Shown in pieces: positions 26,996-37,300 of a DNA stretch of 52,674 nt. The stretch's first letter is position 1. Every line of letters begins with the position of its first letter. Position numbers and translations under genes: made by a program. The stretch is from Laspinema palackyanum D2a. GTDB lineage: Bacteria; Cyanobacteriota; Cyanobacteriia; Cyanobacteriales; Laspinemataceae. Location of the stretch: positions 1 to 52,674 of the forward strand of contig JAMXFF010000050.1 in the NCBI GenBank assembly GCA_025370845.1, given 5' to 3'. The notes beneath the pieces are model-generated. The model had not been told where the DNA came from. It saw nothing but the letters and a program-made list of their open reading frames with translations, and did no database searches.

Positions 26996-28423
26996 CTAAT
27001 AGGCCCCCTCTTTGGCAAACACCACCTTCACCGTCTGGAATAAAATCTGGAAATCCAGAGAAACCGACCAATTTTGAATGTAGGTCATATCCAGGCGGAA
27101 GACTTCCTCAAAATCGACAATATCCGATCGCCCAGAAACCTGCCATAATCCCGTAATTCCTGGCAGGACTTCATGGCGCATAAAGTGATGTTCTGAAAAG
27201 CGTTCCACATCTCGCAAGGGGAACGGACGAGGACCCACTAAACTCATCTCCCCATTTAAAACATTGATAATTTGCGGCAGTTCGTCCAAACTGTACCGCC
27301 GAATAAACTTGCCAACTCGCGTGATCCGGGGGTCATCCTTCATTTTGAACATAATTCCCCCGGCCATTTCATTCTTCGCTTCCAAATCTTTTTGTAACTG
27401 TTCGGCATTCGTCACCATTGTCCGAAACTTCCAAACTTGGAAATGACGGCCTTTTAATCCCATCCGCACTTGCTTGTAAAAAATCGGACCCGGGGAATCC
27501 ACCTTAATCAGGATTGCTAACAACAGCAACCCCGGACTAATTAAAAAGATAATGATGCCAGCAGCGACTAAATCAAATCCCCGTTTGATCCAGTAATCCC
27601 CCCCAATAATCGGCGGCGATCTAAATCTCATACTCGGGATGCCATTGACCATCTTAATCTCTGACCACTGAATCGGCAGTTCCAGTCCCAAGGGGAGAAT
27701 TCTCAGGTGAATCCCGGCGCGTTTCAACTCCCAATAGAGATAAATTTGGTCTCGGACTGAGAGTTCAGAACAGACAAACACTTCGCTGACGGATTTTTCC
27801 CTAAGTCGTTGAATCATCTCCGACCAATCGTGGCTTTTTTCTCGGATCGAGAGGTCTTCTACATCACAAATTTTGTATTGTTTACTTTTAACAATAAATC
27901 GTTTAGCAGTTTCAATATCTTTGGGTTTACAAACTAAGCCAATGCGCTGACGGATTGCCCCTCTCTGCCGCAAATAAACAATGGTTAAATGCAGGAATAA
28001 CCGCTCACTCAGCACAAAAGCGATGGCAAATACCCAAGATAGCAAGAAGGTTGAACGAGAAATGACCGCTTCGGGTTCGTAGAGGTAGCCAATAAATAAT
28101 AAAACACACTGGGCAAAGCTCAAGGATTTGATGAGATTAAAAAAATCTCGTCGCCGATCATCGGTGCCATAAAGTCCCGCTGACGCGACAATCCCTAAGG
28201 TAATCACCAGAATCGGAATTAAAAATCCGGGTTTGTCATTCTGAGTGGCTATCAAGCTAAAGGCTCCAACGGGAGTGCCGAACTTGTCCGCGAGTAGCCA
28301 CGCATAGCTCAACATCACACTATCGAGGACAATTAACAGGATAATCCGGAGTGAGCCAATGCCCGTCCCGCGACTGAGCTTGGCAATGAGTGGAGCACGT
28401 ATATCAAGTTTTCTTTTATCCAT
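26996..28423 (-). CDS. Exopolysaccharide polyprenyl glycosylphosphotransferase
   Basis: This 475-residue protein has four N-terminal membrane helices (about 25-135), a Rossmann-like middle region (about 145-245), another helix (about 290-310) and the bacterial sugar-transferase domain to the end. Catalytic-domain signatures are KRGFDLVAA, GPIFYKQVRMGLKG, VWKFRTMV, DELPQIINVLNGEMSLVGPRP (broken here at the PRP) and GITGLWQVSGRS. These enzymes move a hexose-1-phosphate onto undecaprenyl phosphate to start exopolysaccharide or O-antigen units. It is convergent with the gmhB-like gene. Confidence 0.93.
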   Translation of the reverse strand: MDKRKLDIRAPLIAKLSRGTGIGSLRIILLIVLDSVMLSYAWLLADKFGTPVGAFSLIATQNDKPGFLIPILVITLGIVASAGLYGTDDRRRDFFNLIKSLSFAQCVLLFIGYLYEPEAVISRSTFLLSWVFAIAFVLSERLFLHLTIVYLRQRGAIRQRIGLVCKPKDIETAKRFIVKSKQYKICDVEDLSIREKSHDWSEMIQRLREKSVSEVFVCSELSVRDQIYLYWELKRAGIHLRILPLGLELPIQWSEIKMVNGIPSMRFRSPPIIGGDYWIKRGFDLVAAGIIIFLISPGLLLLAILIKVDSPGPIFYKQVRMGLKGRHFQVWKFRTMVTNAEQLQKDLEAKNEMAGGIMFKMKDDPRITRVGKFIRRYSLDELPQIINVLNGEMSLVGPRPFPLRDVERFSEHHFMRHEVLPGITGLWQVSGRSDIVDFEEVFRLDMTYIQNWSVSLDFQILFQTVKVVFAKEGAY

Positions 28424-29036
28424 TGTCTTGTCGGATGCACCGAACCGAGGTTAATACTCTTGGTTGTAGGATGTCTATTTTGACCCGATGTTCTTTAGAG
28501 TAGATGCCCCCCTCGACGACGCAAGTTTTGGATTTGCCATCGCTAAGACTAAAATAAATAGAGCCGTTAGTCTGTAGTATGCACCGACTTCATTCCTGGC
28601 TTAATTAACATAAATTGACACCCTTTATTTTTGAACGAGATGAGCAAAAGCCGGGGGAATATTCCAGGGAATTCATGGACTCTATTATAATGAGTTCGGG
28701 AGTGGTCCATACTAAACTTGACAAAAGAGTTCAGATTGTGATTCTGTTGCTGGTTTGAACGATACCCTAAGTGGCAATTTAGGGAGAGGTTGAACTGAAC
28801 CTTGGAGGGTGGAAGAGGGGGTTAGATGCTCCCATCCTTGTCTGATGAACGGTGTCCGGTGATTGGGGTATTGTTTGCTATTGAAACGTGATTTAGGCCG
28901 ATCGCCACAGCGGCCTGCCGATGGCTTGAGTGAAAGATGAACCTATCCCCTTGATTATCTCAGAGGTTATTCACGCCGAACATGGGCAACTAGACTCAAT
29001 TTATAAAAAGTATTTATAGTTCAGCTCGCCAATGTT
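28424..29036. other. Intergenic region upstream of the sugar transferase, no gene seen
   Basis: This 613-bp spacer holds the promoter of the minus-strand sugar transferase. No supported ORF, repeat array or RNA was found before the terminator at 29037. Confidence 0.5.
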
Positions 29037-29065
29037 AAAAAAAAGGTGCAAAACCCGAGCTTGCA
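29037..29065 (-). terminator. Terminator of the 6S-like RNA transcript
   Basis: On the minus strand the short hairpin TGCAA-N9-TTGCA (29047-29065) is followed by CC and eight T residues (A-run at 29037-29044). Confidence 0.6.
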
Positions 29066-29250
29066 TATCATAAGTCGCTCCTGTTGTCAACCCTCGAATG
29101 GCAGAGGTGAATGTTCCCTTGATTCCGGTCTGGGCGGTTTTGCGCCGGTTCAAACCTGGAGGGGCCACCTAAGTTGGCCCCAGGGTTACGGGGAGCAAAA
29201 CCAGCAGATGGGGTGGTCACTCCCCGGGCCCCTACTGTTCACGGTTGCGG
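29062..29250 (-). ncRNA. ssrS: Probable 6S RNA (ssrS/ssaA)
   Basis: Directly after the PSI-factor stop, the minus strand folds as a 6S-like rod. The closing stem is GCAACC / GGGTTG (29243-29248 with 29088-29093), then CAG(T)AGG / CCTCTG. A central bubble of about 20 bases per side follows; its 3' side reads AAGGGAACATTCACC, similar to the ACAUUCACCU of E. coli 6S. A long upper stem has GGTTTTGC/GCAAAACC and a terminal GGGGCCA-N7-TGGCCCC. Length about 185 nt is right. 6S RNA mimics an open promoter and sequesters RNA polymerase. Ends are approximate and the call rests on structure and one short sequence match. Confidence 0.65.
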
Positions 29251-29252
29251 GA

Positions 29253-29798
29253 TTACCGCGAGAGTTCGACACTCACCTCATTGGGAGCACGCCGTTTGAG
29301 ATCAATCGATTCCGATCGCGGCAGCAAGTCATACACTTGACGCAACACATCATCAATGGACTCGTAAGAAACTTGTCCCTTGCCGTCATAAACGACTTTA
29401 CCCTCTAAATCCAGGACAACGGTTTGAGGAACAACCCCAGAATAATAGTACCCAGGTTCCGTGGGTGCATATTCATCCTTGACGGGAATGGCATCCACAT
29501 TCAGGGGTAAAATATCAGCGGCCCTTCCGTAGAATGCCTGAATCTGTGAAACAACGGCGGTGTATTCCTTGCAATCACTGCTGTCATCAAGGAAAAACAC
29601 TAACACCGTGGCGCGATCGTCCCGGGAGAGAGACTGTTCTAGGGAGACTCTCGGTGGGACTAAGGAACCATTGCCACCATAGAGGGCGTAAATATTGCCA
29701 TCAAAGTTATCATCGTTGAGACCGGCGATCGCCCCTGGGGTGAGCATCAACCACAGACAACTCACCATTGCGATCGCCACCACCAGTCGTTTCGCCAT
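29253..29798 (-). CDS. Thylakoid photosystem I accumulation factor, thioredoxin-like
   Basis: With ATG at 29798 the protein has 181 residues: a leader (MAKRLVVAIAMVSCLWLML, cleavage near AIAG), then a thioredoxin-like domain with LVFFLDDSSDCKEY, RAADILPLNVDAIP and GVVPQTVVLDLEGKVVYDG. This matches the family annotated as thylakoid membrane PSI accumulation factor in cyanobacteria and plastids. Only one cysteine is at the thioredoxin active-site position, so it is not a dithiol oxidoreductase. An upstream ATG at 29912 would add 38 residues that precede the signal peptide. The 6S-like RNA follows the stop immediately and may be processed from the same transcript. Confidence 0.82.
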   Translation of the reverse strand: MAKRLVVAIAMVSCLWLMLTPGAIAGLNDDNFDGNIYALYGGNGSLVPPRVSLEQSLSRDDRATVLVFFLDDSSDCKEYTAVVSQIQAFYGRAADILPLNVDAIPVKDEYAPTEPGYYYSGVVPQTVVLDLEGKVVYDGKGQVSYESIDDVLRQVYDLLPRSESIDLKRRAPNEVSVELSR

Positions 29799-29956
29799 CA
29801 CTCGACATAAGTCAACGGCTAAATTTAGAGATTTCTTGACAGGGATGCTACCCGCACCCAACCCAGAATAAAACATAGAATACAACATCAACTCTTGGGG
29901 AGACTCCTGCACTTGACTCTATCAAGTTTTGCCGGTTCTTGACGCACTTGCTTCAA

Positions 29957-30036
29957 TAGACTTCTCGCAAAATTCAAAAAGCCCCCCTTTTTAAGGGGGG
30001 TTGGGGGGATCAATCCGGTATTTTGCCAGAGGTTTA
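29957..30036. mobile_element. 80-bp palindromic element with terminal inverted repeats (copy 1)
   Basis: TAGACTTCT at the left pairs with AGAGGTTTA at the right. GCAAAAT/ATTTTGC lies inside, and the core is GCCCCCCTTTTTAAGGGGGG followed by TTGGGGGGATCAATCCG. The same core and arms occur at 43679-43761. It fills part of the 323-bp gap 29799-30121. Confidence 0.75.
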
Positions 30037-30121
30037 ATCTCATCTTGGCCATTGGCAATTCCCACCTCGCGACTCCTCCCCCCACTCATCCGGCGACAAC
30101 GGGATGGGGGATGAAACAAAA

Positions 30122-31198
30122 TCAAGGCATTCCTGAGTTTCCCCCCATCTGCCGGGGACTGTAAACCTTGATAATCCGGCGATCGCCTCCCATCTCGATC
30201 GCCAAGTCCACCTGGGAACCCGGACTCAATAGGGGCCTGACAAACAACTCCGGATGCAACGCCTTCCAAAAATATTCCACAAATTCCCCAATTTCCCCAT
30301 CACTCATTCCCGCCTTACCCTGGGCCTTCATTTCCCGTTCCGCCTCCATCCGCCACTGCAAACTGAGGCGATAATCCTGGGGATACAACACCATCAATCC
30401 ATCTAATCGGTCCCACAAGGGCAAATAATCCCGCAATCGCTGATTCATATCTCGGGCAAAACTGCGGTCTGCTTGCGTCATAATGGGCCAAGGGGGAGTC
30501 TCAAACACGGCCGGATCCAGGGGACGCACCCCCACAAACCATCCTTCCAATAACAGGATATCTACACCCTCAACGAGGGAGGGTTCTATGCGATCGCCTT
30601 GTCCCTCCCACAAGGATTTATCAAATCGGGGAACGGCAATGGTTTGTCCATCCCGATTCCGCAAGCGATCGAGGAGGTTAATTCCTAAGGCGACATCGTG
30701 AGTCCCCGGAGGTCCTCGCCAAATCAGACGCGGGTCCTCCTCTCGCAACTGCTGCCGTTCTAAATAGGTTTTATAAAGGTCATCGATAGAAAGGGCCAAG
30801 GTAGAATAGCCCAGATGACTCAAAATCCAGGTTAAAATTCTCCCCAGGGTGGTTTTCCCCGTTCCCTGTCCCCCTAGAATTCCTTGCATCCAGGGTCGTC
30901 CTAACCTCTGGTGAGAGGTGATCAGGTTCATCGCCAAGGGTAACCACAATTGCCATAACGGTTCGAGTCTTTTATCTGCGGGGAAGGGAAATTGCTCCAG
31001 GTGGGGTAGAATCACCGCTAATGCCTGCGATCGCGCCTTGAGTTGGGACTCCACCGTTTCCGGGGAAATCCCATACCCCTGAGCACGAAGGGGGTCGGCG
31101 AGTTCTTGTTGGATTAATGCTTCCCAAGTGGATCCGGTGGGTTGAACTCCCTGGTGCCACTCCTCCAGAATCGAGGCGATCGCCCACTCTTTTTCCAT
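30122..31198 (-). CDS. glyK: D-glycerate 3-kinase (plant/cyanobacterial GLYK type)
   Basis: This 358-residue P-loop kinase has Walker A GGQGTGKTT (109-117), a second conserved strand LALSIDDLYKTYLER, the substrate segment RGPPGTHDVALG and VPRFDKSLWEGQGDR, and LLLEGWFVGVRPL. These are the hallmarks of the GLYK family, which phosphorylates D-glycerate to 3-phosphoglycerate in the last step of photorespiration. It lies 55 bp downstream of ycf20 on the same strand, suggesting one transcript. Confidence 0.92.
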   Translation of the reverse strand: MEKEWAIASILEEWHQGVQPTGSTWEALIQQELADPLRAQGYGISPETVESQLKARSQALAVILPHLEQFPFPADKRLEPLWQLWLPLAMNLITSHQRLGRPWMQGILGGQGTGKTTLGRILTWILSHLGYSTLALSIDDLYKTYLERQQLREEDPRLIWRGPPGTHDVALGINLLDRLRNRDGQTIAVPRFDKSLWEGQGDRIEPSLVEGVDILLLEGWFVGVRPLDPAVFETPPWPIMTQADRSFARDMNQRLRDYLPLWDRLDGLMVLYPQDYRLSLQWRMEAEREMKAQGKAGMSDGEIGEFVEYFWKALHPELFVRPLLSPGSQVDLAIEMGGDRRIIKVYSPRQMGGNSGMP

Positions 31199-31253
31199 GA
31201 ATCAATCTCCCTTGAATTCGGTGAAAATGGCGTTTAATCCGATTAACCATCCA

Positions 31254-31586
31254 TTAAGAACCGAGGGTAAAGGCAAGGACGAATAGACTGTAAATCATGC
31301 CAATTTTAAAAGAATTGATTCCCTGGGCCAATAGCGATCGCTTCATTTGCTCGTGAATCCGATAGAAAAAATAACTATAGACTTCGGTTAATACAATTAA
31401 AACAGCCGCTACCATCACATCTAAGTTGGCATTTTGTCCGGCGATCGTACTAATTGCCGTTCCCAGAAAATTACCCATTAAAAAGCTAATCAGCAGTACG
31501 GATATCCGTCGCCACGGATTGCGTAAGGATTGCCTCAGTTCAGAAACGGCACCATCAAACAGACTGTTCAGACGGGTATTCTGCAT
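31254..31586 (-). CDS. ycf20: Ycf20-like membrane protein (DUF565)
   Basis: This 110-residue protein begins TRLNSLFDGAV and contains NPWRRISVLLISFLMGNFLG, a TEVYSYFFYR segment and NSFKIGMIYSLFVLAFTLGS. That pattern is the DUF565/Ycf20 family of cyanobacteria and plastids, connected with light acclimation and photoprotection in algae. Two or three membrane helices are apparent (about 28-48, 55-75, 92-108). It precedes glyK with a short gap. Confidence 0.9.
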   Translation of the reverse strand: MQNTRLNSLFDGAVSELRQSLRNPWRRISVLLISFLMGNFLGTAISTIAGQNANLDVMVAAVLIVLTEVYSYFFYRIHEQMKRSLLAQGINSFKIGMIYSLFVLAFTLGS

Positions 31587-31926
31587 AGCTTATATCATTA
31601 TTAAATCTAACTTAAATCAAACATTGAGCTCGAACCCTGACCCGTTCAGTCCAAGACCCGATTCAGACCTAGGCGATCGCGCGGAACGATGGCGACCCTA
31701 AAGATGTCATCTCCCTCCCGCATTTCCATCCAGGAAGCAGCATCCACCGGTTTGTTAGATACAATAGCATATTCCAACCCTCTCCCCCATCTACCCCCTA
31801 TCCCCCACCTCCCCCATCCCGATAGCGGTCAACCCAGGACCAAGGACCAAGGACCCAGGACATAAGACCAAGGACATAAGACAAATGACTGTAAACCATA
31901 ACGGACCCTAGAAACACAAACAACTG
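31587..31926. other. Intergenic low-complexity region
   Basis: Holds a CCCCCATC-type microsatellite (about 31775-31820) and a GGACCAAGGAC / GGACATAAGAC tract (31845-31885). No gene is seen; promoters for both divergent neighbours must lie here. Confidence 0.55.
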
Positions 31927-33825
31927 ATGAAACTTCAAATAAATCGCTTTTGGGATAATGAGAGTCAAATAAGCGTACCGAATAAGTTCGCTTTACTATT
32001 ATCGATTTTGGGGCTAATAGGGATTGGATGGATTGCCTTTTTATGGAAATTAGGCAGTGTTGGGTTAGTGGATGAAACGGAACCTTTGTTTGCAGAAGCC
32101 GCCCGACAAATGGTAGTCACGGGGGATTGGATTACGCCTTATTTTAATCAAGAAACGCGATTTGATAAACCGCCTTTGATTTATTGGTTGATGGCGATCG
32201 CCTACCAAATTTTTGGGGTCAATGAATGGGCGGTCCGTCTGCCTTCCGCATTAGCGGCCATTTTTTTGATGGGTTTCGTCTTCTTTACCCTGCTTTATTT
32301 TACCGTTCCCCACTCCTCCATTGCCTTAGAAGCTAAAGAACCGGAACCGACCCGGAATATCCCTCGAAAAGCCTGGTTTTGTGCCGGACTCGGGGGGGCG
32401 ATCGCCGCTTTGAATTTTCAAACCATTGCTTGGGGAAGAATCGGCGTTTCTGATATGTTATTGAGTGCTTGTATGGGAAGCGCCCTCCTGGCGTTCTTTT
32501 GGGGATATGCCAATTCCAATGCTTTCCAACAGCCTGAAAATCAACTTAAACCCCCTCTGCACTCAACTGTCTTAACTCCTGATGCCTGGTATGTAATTTT
32601 TTACATTTTTATCGCCTTAGCCATTCTCGCTAAAGGACCCGTGGGAATTGTTTTACCCGGATTAATTATTGGGTCTTTTGCAATTTATCTGGGGAAAGTA
32701 AAAGAATTATGGCGGGAAATCAAACCCTTGCGCGGGATTTTAATCATCACAATTATCGCTTTACCTTGGTATATTTTAGTCACCTTAGCCAATGGGGAAA
32801 CCTATATCCAGACCTTTTTTGGATATCATAATTTTGAACGCTTTACTCAGGTGGTTAACAATCATAGTGAAGCCTGGTATTTTTACTTTTTAGTCCTGTT
32901 AGCAGGATTTTCCCCTTGGTCGATTTATTTACCCATTGCCATCACCCGCTTACGCTTTTGGAAACGCAGTCGCTGGCAGAATCAACCCCGGGCTAATCAT
33001 CTGGGTTTATTGGCTTTATTTTGGTTAGGTGGTATCTTTATCTTCTTTACCATTGCCGTTACTAAACTCCCCAGTTATATTCTTCCCGCACTCCCTGGTG
33101 CTGCCATATTAGTGGCCTTATTTTGGAGCGAAGAGAGCTTTAAAACAGAGGGCGATCGCCAACCCAATCGCTTCCGTTTATTTGTGGGAGTTTCCGTCAT
33201 CGGTAACTTAATCTTATTCTTACTCATGGCGACTGCTATTCTCTATGTTCCCCGACTCTTAGACCCCGATCCAGCCATGCCCGAATTCCCCCGAATATTG
33301 ACCAATTCTGGGTTAATTGAACGAAGCGCTTTAATTTTAATGGCAACTGCCTTAGTGGGGGTAATTTTGGTCTTAAAACGCCAGTGGCGATGGATAATGG
33401 CTGTTAATATGGCTGGATTTGTGGCGTTTTTCATGTTGGCAGTTATGCCGGTTTATTTTATCTTTGATAGCGAACGGCAATTGCCGGTCCGCCAATTAGC
33501 TGAAATTATTGAACAGATGAAACAACCGGAACAGCAGGTGGTGATGGTTGCCTTTGAAAAACCTAGTTTAGTGTTTTACAGTCATCAACCCATTAAATTT
33601 TTTAGGCGATCCACTCAGGCGCGAGCATATTTGCACGAATTAGCGGTAAAAAATTCCAATCTGCTGCCGTTTTTAGTGGTGGGATATCCGGATAAGATTC
33701 AGGGGTTGGAAGTGGCTAATCCTGACGAGTATCAACTGATTGCTGAACGGGGGAATTATTTGCTACTGGAAATGCCGCAACAGTTGTTTTTACCCGAGGG
33801 AATAGGGATTAAGGATGAGGAGTGA
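31927..33825 (+). CDS. Glycosyltransferase family 39 (ArnT/PMT-like)
   Basis: This 632-residue polytopic protein has about eleven membrane helices. The first periplasmic loop carries the GT39/ArnT signature VDETEPLFAEAARQMV, then GDWITPYFN and RFDKPPLIYWLM, which contain the acidic residues needed for polyprenyl-phosphate-sugar donors. The C-terminal soluble tail (about 540-632) is of the usual type. Such enzymes transfer sugars from dolichyl/undecaprenyl-linked donors to lipid A, glycans or proteins. It is the only gene between 31.9 and 33.8 kb and is followed by a repeat field. Confidence 0.9.
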   Translation: MKLQINRFWDNESQISVPNKFALLLSILGLIGIGWIAFLWKLGSVGLVDETEPLFAEAARQMVVTGDWITPYFNQETRFDKPPLIYWLMAIAYQIFGVNEWAVRLPSALAAIFLMGFVFFTLLYFTVPHSSIALEAKEPEPTRNIPRKAWFCAGLGGAIAALNFQTIAWGRIGVSDMLLSACMGSALLAFFWGYANSNAFQQPENQLKPPLHSTVLTPDAWYVIFYIFIALAILAKGPVGIVLPGLIIGSFAIYLGKVKELWREIKPLRGILIITIIALPWYILVTLANGETYIQTFFGYHNFERFTQVVNNHSEAWYFYFLVLLAGFSPWSIYLPIAITRLRFWKRSRWQNQPRANHLGLLALFWLGGIFIFFTIAVTKLPSYILPALPGAAILVALFWSEESFKTEGDRQPNRFRLFVGVSVIGNLILFLLMATAILYVPRLLDPDPAMPEFPRILTNSGLIERSALILMATALVGVILVLKRQWRWIMAVNMAGFVAFFMLAVMPVYFIFDSERQLPVRQLAEIIEQMKQPEQQVVMVAFEKPSLVFYSHQPIKFFRRSTQARAYLHELAVKNSNLLPFLVVGYPDKIQGLEVANPDEYQLIAERGNYLLLEMPQQLFLPEGIGIKDEE

Positions 33826-33830
33826 AGGGG

Positions 33831-33923
33831 AACGACTGAAGTCGGGACGTTGAACGGGGGGAAGAGAACGACTGAAGTCGGGACGTTGAACATCGGATAA
33901 CGCCTGAAGGCGTTACTACGAAC
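33831..33923 (+). repeat. Three hairpin-repeat units, two with an altered tail
   Basis: Units at 33831-33855 and 33867-33891 have the half-stem AACGACTGAAGTC followed by GGGACGTTGAAC. A third at 33899-33923 is the compensated AACGCCT/AGGCGTT form with the usual ACTACGAAC tail. Confidence 0.85.
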
Positions 33924-33950
33924 TTCCCCATCTCCCCCATCTCCCCCATC

Positions 33951-34308
33951 CTTACAAGAGTAGGTTTTTTACGCTTAACTGCACCTGATGGTCCCCTCCC
34001 CTTGCCAAGGGGAGGGTTAGGGTGGGGTCCTCTTGGCATGGCGATCACACCTCAAGAGGAATGAGTGGGCCCAGAGTTCTCGCACAGGCGCGATCCCTCG
34101 TCACTAAAGAAAGAGGTTGGCACCCGCCTCCATACAGGCGCTTAAACCTTTAAGAGGGCGTTATGTGGCGGTAAGCGGAAGCTCTCCCGTAGGGAATCGC
34201 CCAAGAAGAACCCCACCCTAACCCTCCCCAAGACACAGGGGAGGGGACCGGAAGTAATCTTAAATGTGAGGCAAATCCCCCTGAACGTAAAAAACCTACT
34301 CTTGTAAG
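33951..34308. mobile_element. MITE-like element with perfect 23-bp terminal inverted repeats
   Basis: Bases 33951-33973 (starting CTTACAAGAGTAGG) are the exact reverse complement of 34286-34308. Inside, a second arm pair, GGAGGGTTAGGGTGGGG and its complement near 34209-34228, continues the symmetry, so about 90 bp on each side can fold together. The 358-bp element has no transposase ORF and sits between two tracts of CCCCCATC microsatellite. It fills most of the 518-bp gap 33826-34343. Confidence 0.75.
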
Positions 34309-34343
34309 TCTCCCCCATCTCCCCCATCTTCCCCATCTCTGAT

Positions 34344-37300
34344 TCAAATTTTCAACGCTTGGTTAATGGAATCGAGTAACTCCTCCATTGATAGGGAAGG
34401 GGGTAAGAGTTGGGTGGCGATCGCCTTTAAACTGGACCGGAATTCTCCGGGAGTGTCTGTTTCGTAGGTTTCCAAGGAGCGATCGACGATTAAAATGGCG
34501 GGGCGATCGGGAAGTTGTTCCAACACTTTCAGCGCCTCCATTGGGAACTGAGGGGGGACAGAATCGGGAACATAAATTAACAGTAAATCCACACTCTGAT
34601 GTTGCAATTGCTGCCAAACTTCTGACCAAGAACGACCCATCCAACATCTAAACCCAGCAGTTTGGATATATTGAATCGAAGCTTGTAACCACTCGTGTTT
34701 GGTCGAGGTGGAATCCACGGGGAAACGGCCCAATTCCGCAGTCCCCGACCGTTTGGATACCCCCGGGGTAACGGCTTCGTATCGGTCTGAAAACTGGCAC
34801 AGAATCGAGATATCAGTGGCTAAAATTGCCGGTTTAGAACTCATCCCCACGGCGACTTCCACTGCCTGGAATAACGCTGTGACATTGGGCCATTGAGCCT
34901 CCTGGGCCTTGTCGCTGCCATGAATGGGTTTGAGATAGGGAAACACCGTCAAACCGGGCACTTGGGAGGCAGATAGGGCAATTTGGCGATCGAGGGTCAC
35001 CAGGGGGACCGCAGCGAGGGCGGGATATTGGCTAAATTGTTGGATAAACAGACTGGGGTTGAGCAGATGAGGGGCGGGATCCAGCAAGATGGCGTCCAGA
35101 TGCCAGACTCGGGCCAATAATTCAGCTTGTTCGAGATCATCGGCCTCTAAAACCCGATAATGATAGGACGCAGAGGGATTTAACCCCGAGGCGAGTAATC
35201 CGTTGAGTTGATCGCTCAACCCGTTGCTGTCATCCTCGGGCGATCGCTCGTCGAGGTCCCGATATTCCGGGTCAAAGGGACTCAAGCGCAACACCGTCAG
35301 GGTCGTTTGTGGCGTTGCCAAACTCTCCGCTTCCGGGTCCTGCATTAACCCCTCTAAGGTTTTTTCCAGGGAATTTCCCTTCACCGGCAGGGTTAAAAAT
35401 CCATTACACTGCGCCCGAATTGCCCGTTCCTTGTCCACCTCCGTTGCCATGACGATCGCCGGGATATGTCGGGTTTGTGGGTCAGATTTGAGCAGGGTCA
35501 ACACATCCCAACCGGAGAGCATCGGCAAGAATAAATTCAAAAAAATAGCCCGAGGTTGTAAGCGTCGAGCCTTTTCCACCGCTTCAGTCCCTGCACGGGC
35601 GATCGCAACGTGATAACCCAACTCATTAAACCGTTCCGTCAAATCATCAATATATCGAGGGACCGCTTCCACAATTAAAATTAAGCGGTTCTTGGTGGGA
35701 GCTGTGCGTTCCGTGAGGGTCGTGGTCTGTTGCGGGGGACAAGGGGGTAACAGCAGGGTAAATTCACTCCCCACCCCTTCTTTGGAAATAAACGTCACAT
35801 CCCCCCCATGAGCACGCGCAAGGCGCTGAGTTAACGCCAATCCCAAACCCGTTCCCTCAAATTGCCGCGTCATCGGGTTTTCCAATTGTTGGAATTTTTG
35901 AAAAATCAAGTGCTGTTTTTGGGCGGGAATGCCAATCCCCGTATCCCAGACGGTGAAAGCCAGCCAGCCTTCCCAGCGATTCACTCTCAGGCCAATTTCT
36001 CCGCCATTGGCAGTAAATTTAATGGCGTTAGAGAGGAGATTGTACAGCATTTGGCGCAGGCGCAGTTCATCCGCCACTGGGCTCGGTAAACCGGGTTCGA
36101 GTTCCAGGGTAAAGGGGATTTCGAGTTCGGTAATGGCGGCATTGCTGCTGCTGCCATGAACTGGGGAATCCGAGGGATGATGGGACTGTTTGGCTTGGTC
36201 AAAGGCGCGATCGCAGACGTCGGGAATACTCACAGGTTCGAGAATCAGTTCCATTTGTCCACTCTCGATCCGGGTGAGATCCAGGATATCGTTGACCACA
36301 TTCATCAGATGTCGCCCACTGGTGTAGATCATTTGAGCATAGCGAGCTTGGCGATCGGTCAGGGGGCCAAGGGTCCGTTCCTTGAGCAGACTGGATAACC
36401 CCAGAACAGCGGTGAGGGGGGTTTTGAGTTCGTGACTGATACAGGCCAGAAATTCATCTTTGAGCCGGTTCATTTGCATTAAATCGGCATTTTTGGCCGC
36501 GAGTTCTTTGGCGACTTGCTGCTGAACCGTGACATCTTGAGCGAGAACCAACCAGAGGGATTCTGTCTGGGACCCATCCGATGGGATGGAGGCCGAAACT
36601 GGGGGGTGATTCCCGGTGGAGTGGGGTCCCGCAAATTCTGGCCCTTGTGAAGGGTCCAAGGGGGAATCCTGCCCGGACAGATGAGGCGATCGCTCTGAGA
36701 AAGCAAGACTGATCGGGATTTTCACAAACTGCCACACTCGGTCCGACCCTTTCGGTAACGGACATAAACCCCTGCTCAGAGGGTCTGAGTCTGGGTGTTC
36801 TAAGTGGTCCGGTTCCCGATTCGAGGTCGGTTGGAATGGGGTGCGGACTTCACCGGAGGGGTCAGTCTCCGGTTCCGAGAAGGAGTCAAAGTAAGTCCGC
36901 CATGCTTGGTTGTAAATGGCCACTTTCCCCGCTGAAGTTTGCAATTTCATCGGCAAGGGGATTTCTTCGAGGAGTTCCCCCAGGGGACGAACCGCCCCAA
37001 ACGGCCAAGCTTTGATCCCACTGAGGGCCTCGGGACCTCCGGACGGTTGTTCTGGGACTGCAGGGGTTCGGGGAACGAGGCGGGTATTTTGGGCCAAAGC
37101 GGCGATCGCCCGGGGAAAATCCAACAACCCTAAGCATTTGCCCTCCGCATCCATCACCACCCACGCCGGTTGCCGAGGTTGGTCTGGGTCTTGGGTTTGG
37201 AGTCTCTCCCAGAACTGAGTTAAGCTCATCTGAGCCGGAACCCTTTCCACCGAGGCGACTGCTCGCGGACTCAATCCGGCCACTGCTTGCTGCCAAATGT

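Noticed and set aside
29046-29408. 120-aa plus-strand frame over the 6S-like RNA
   Set aside because: It is antisense to the PSI factor and to a structured RNA, without coding motifs.
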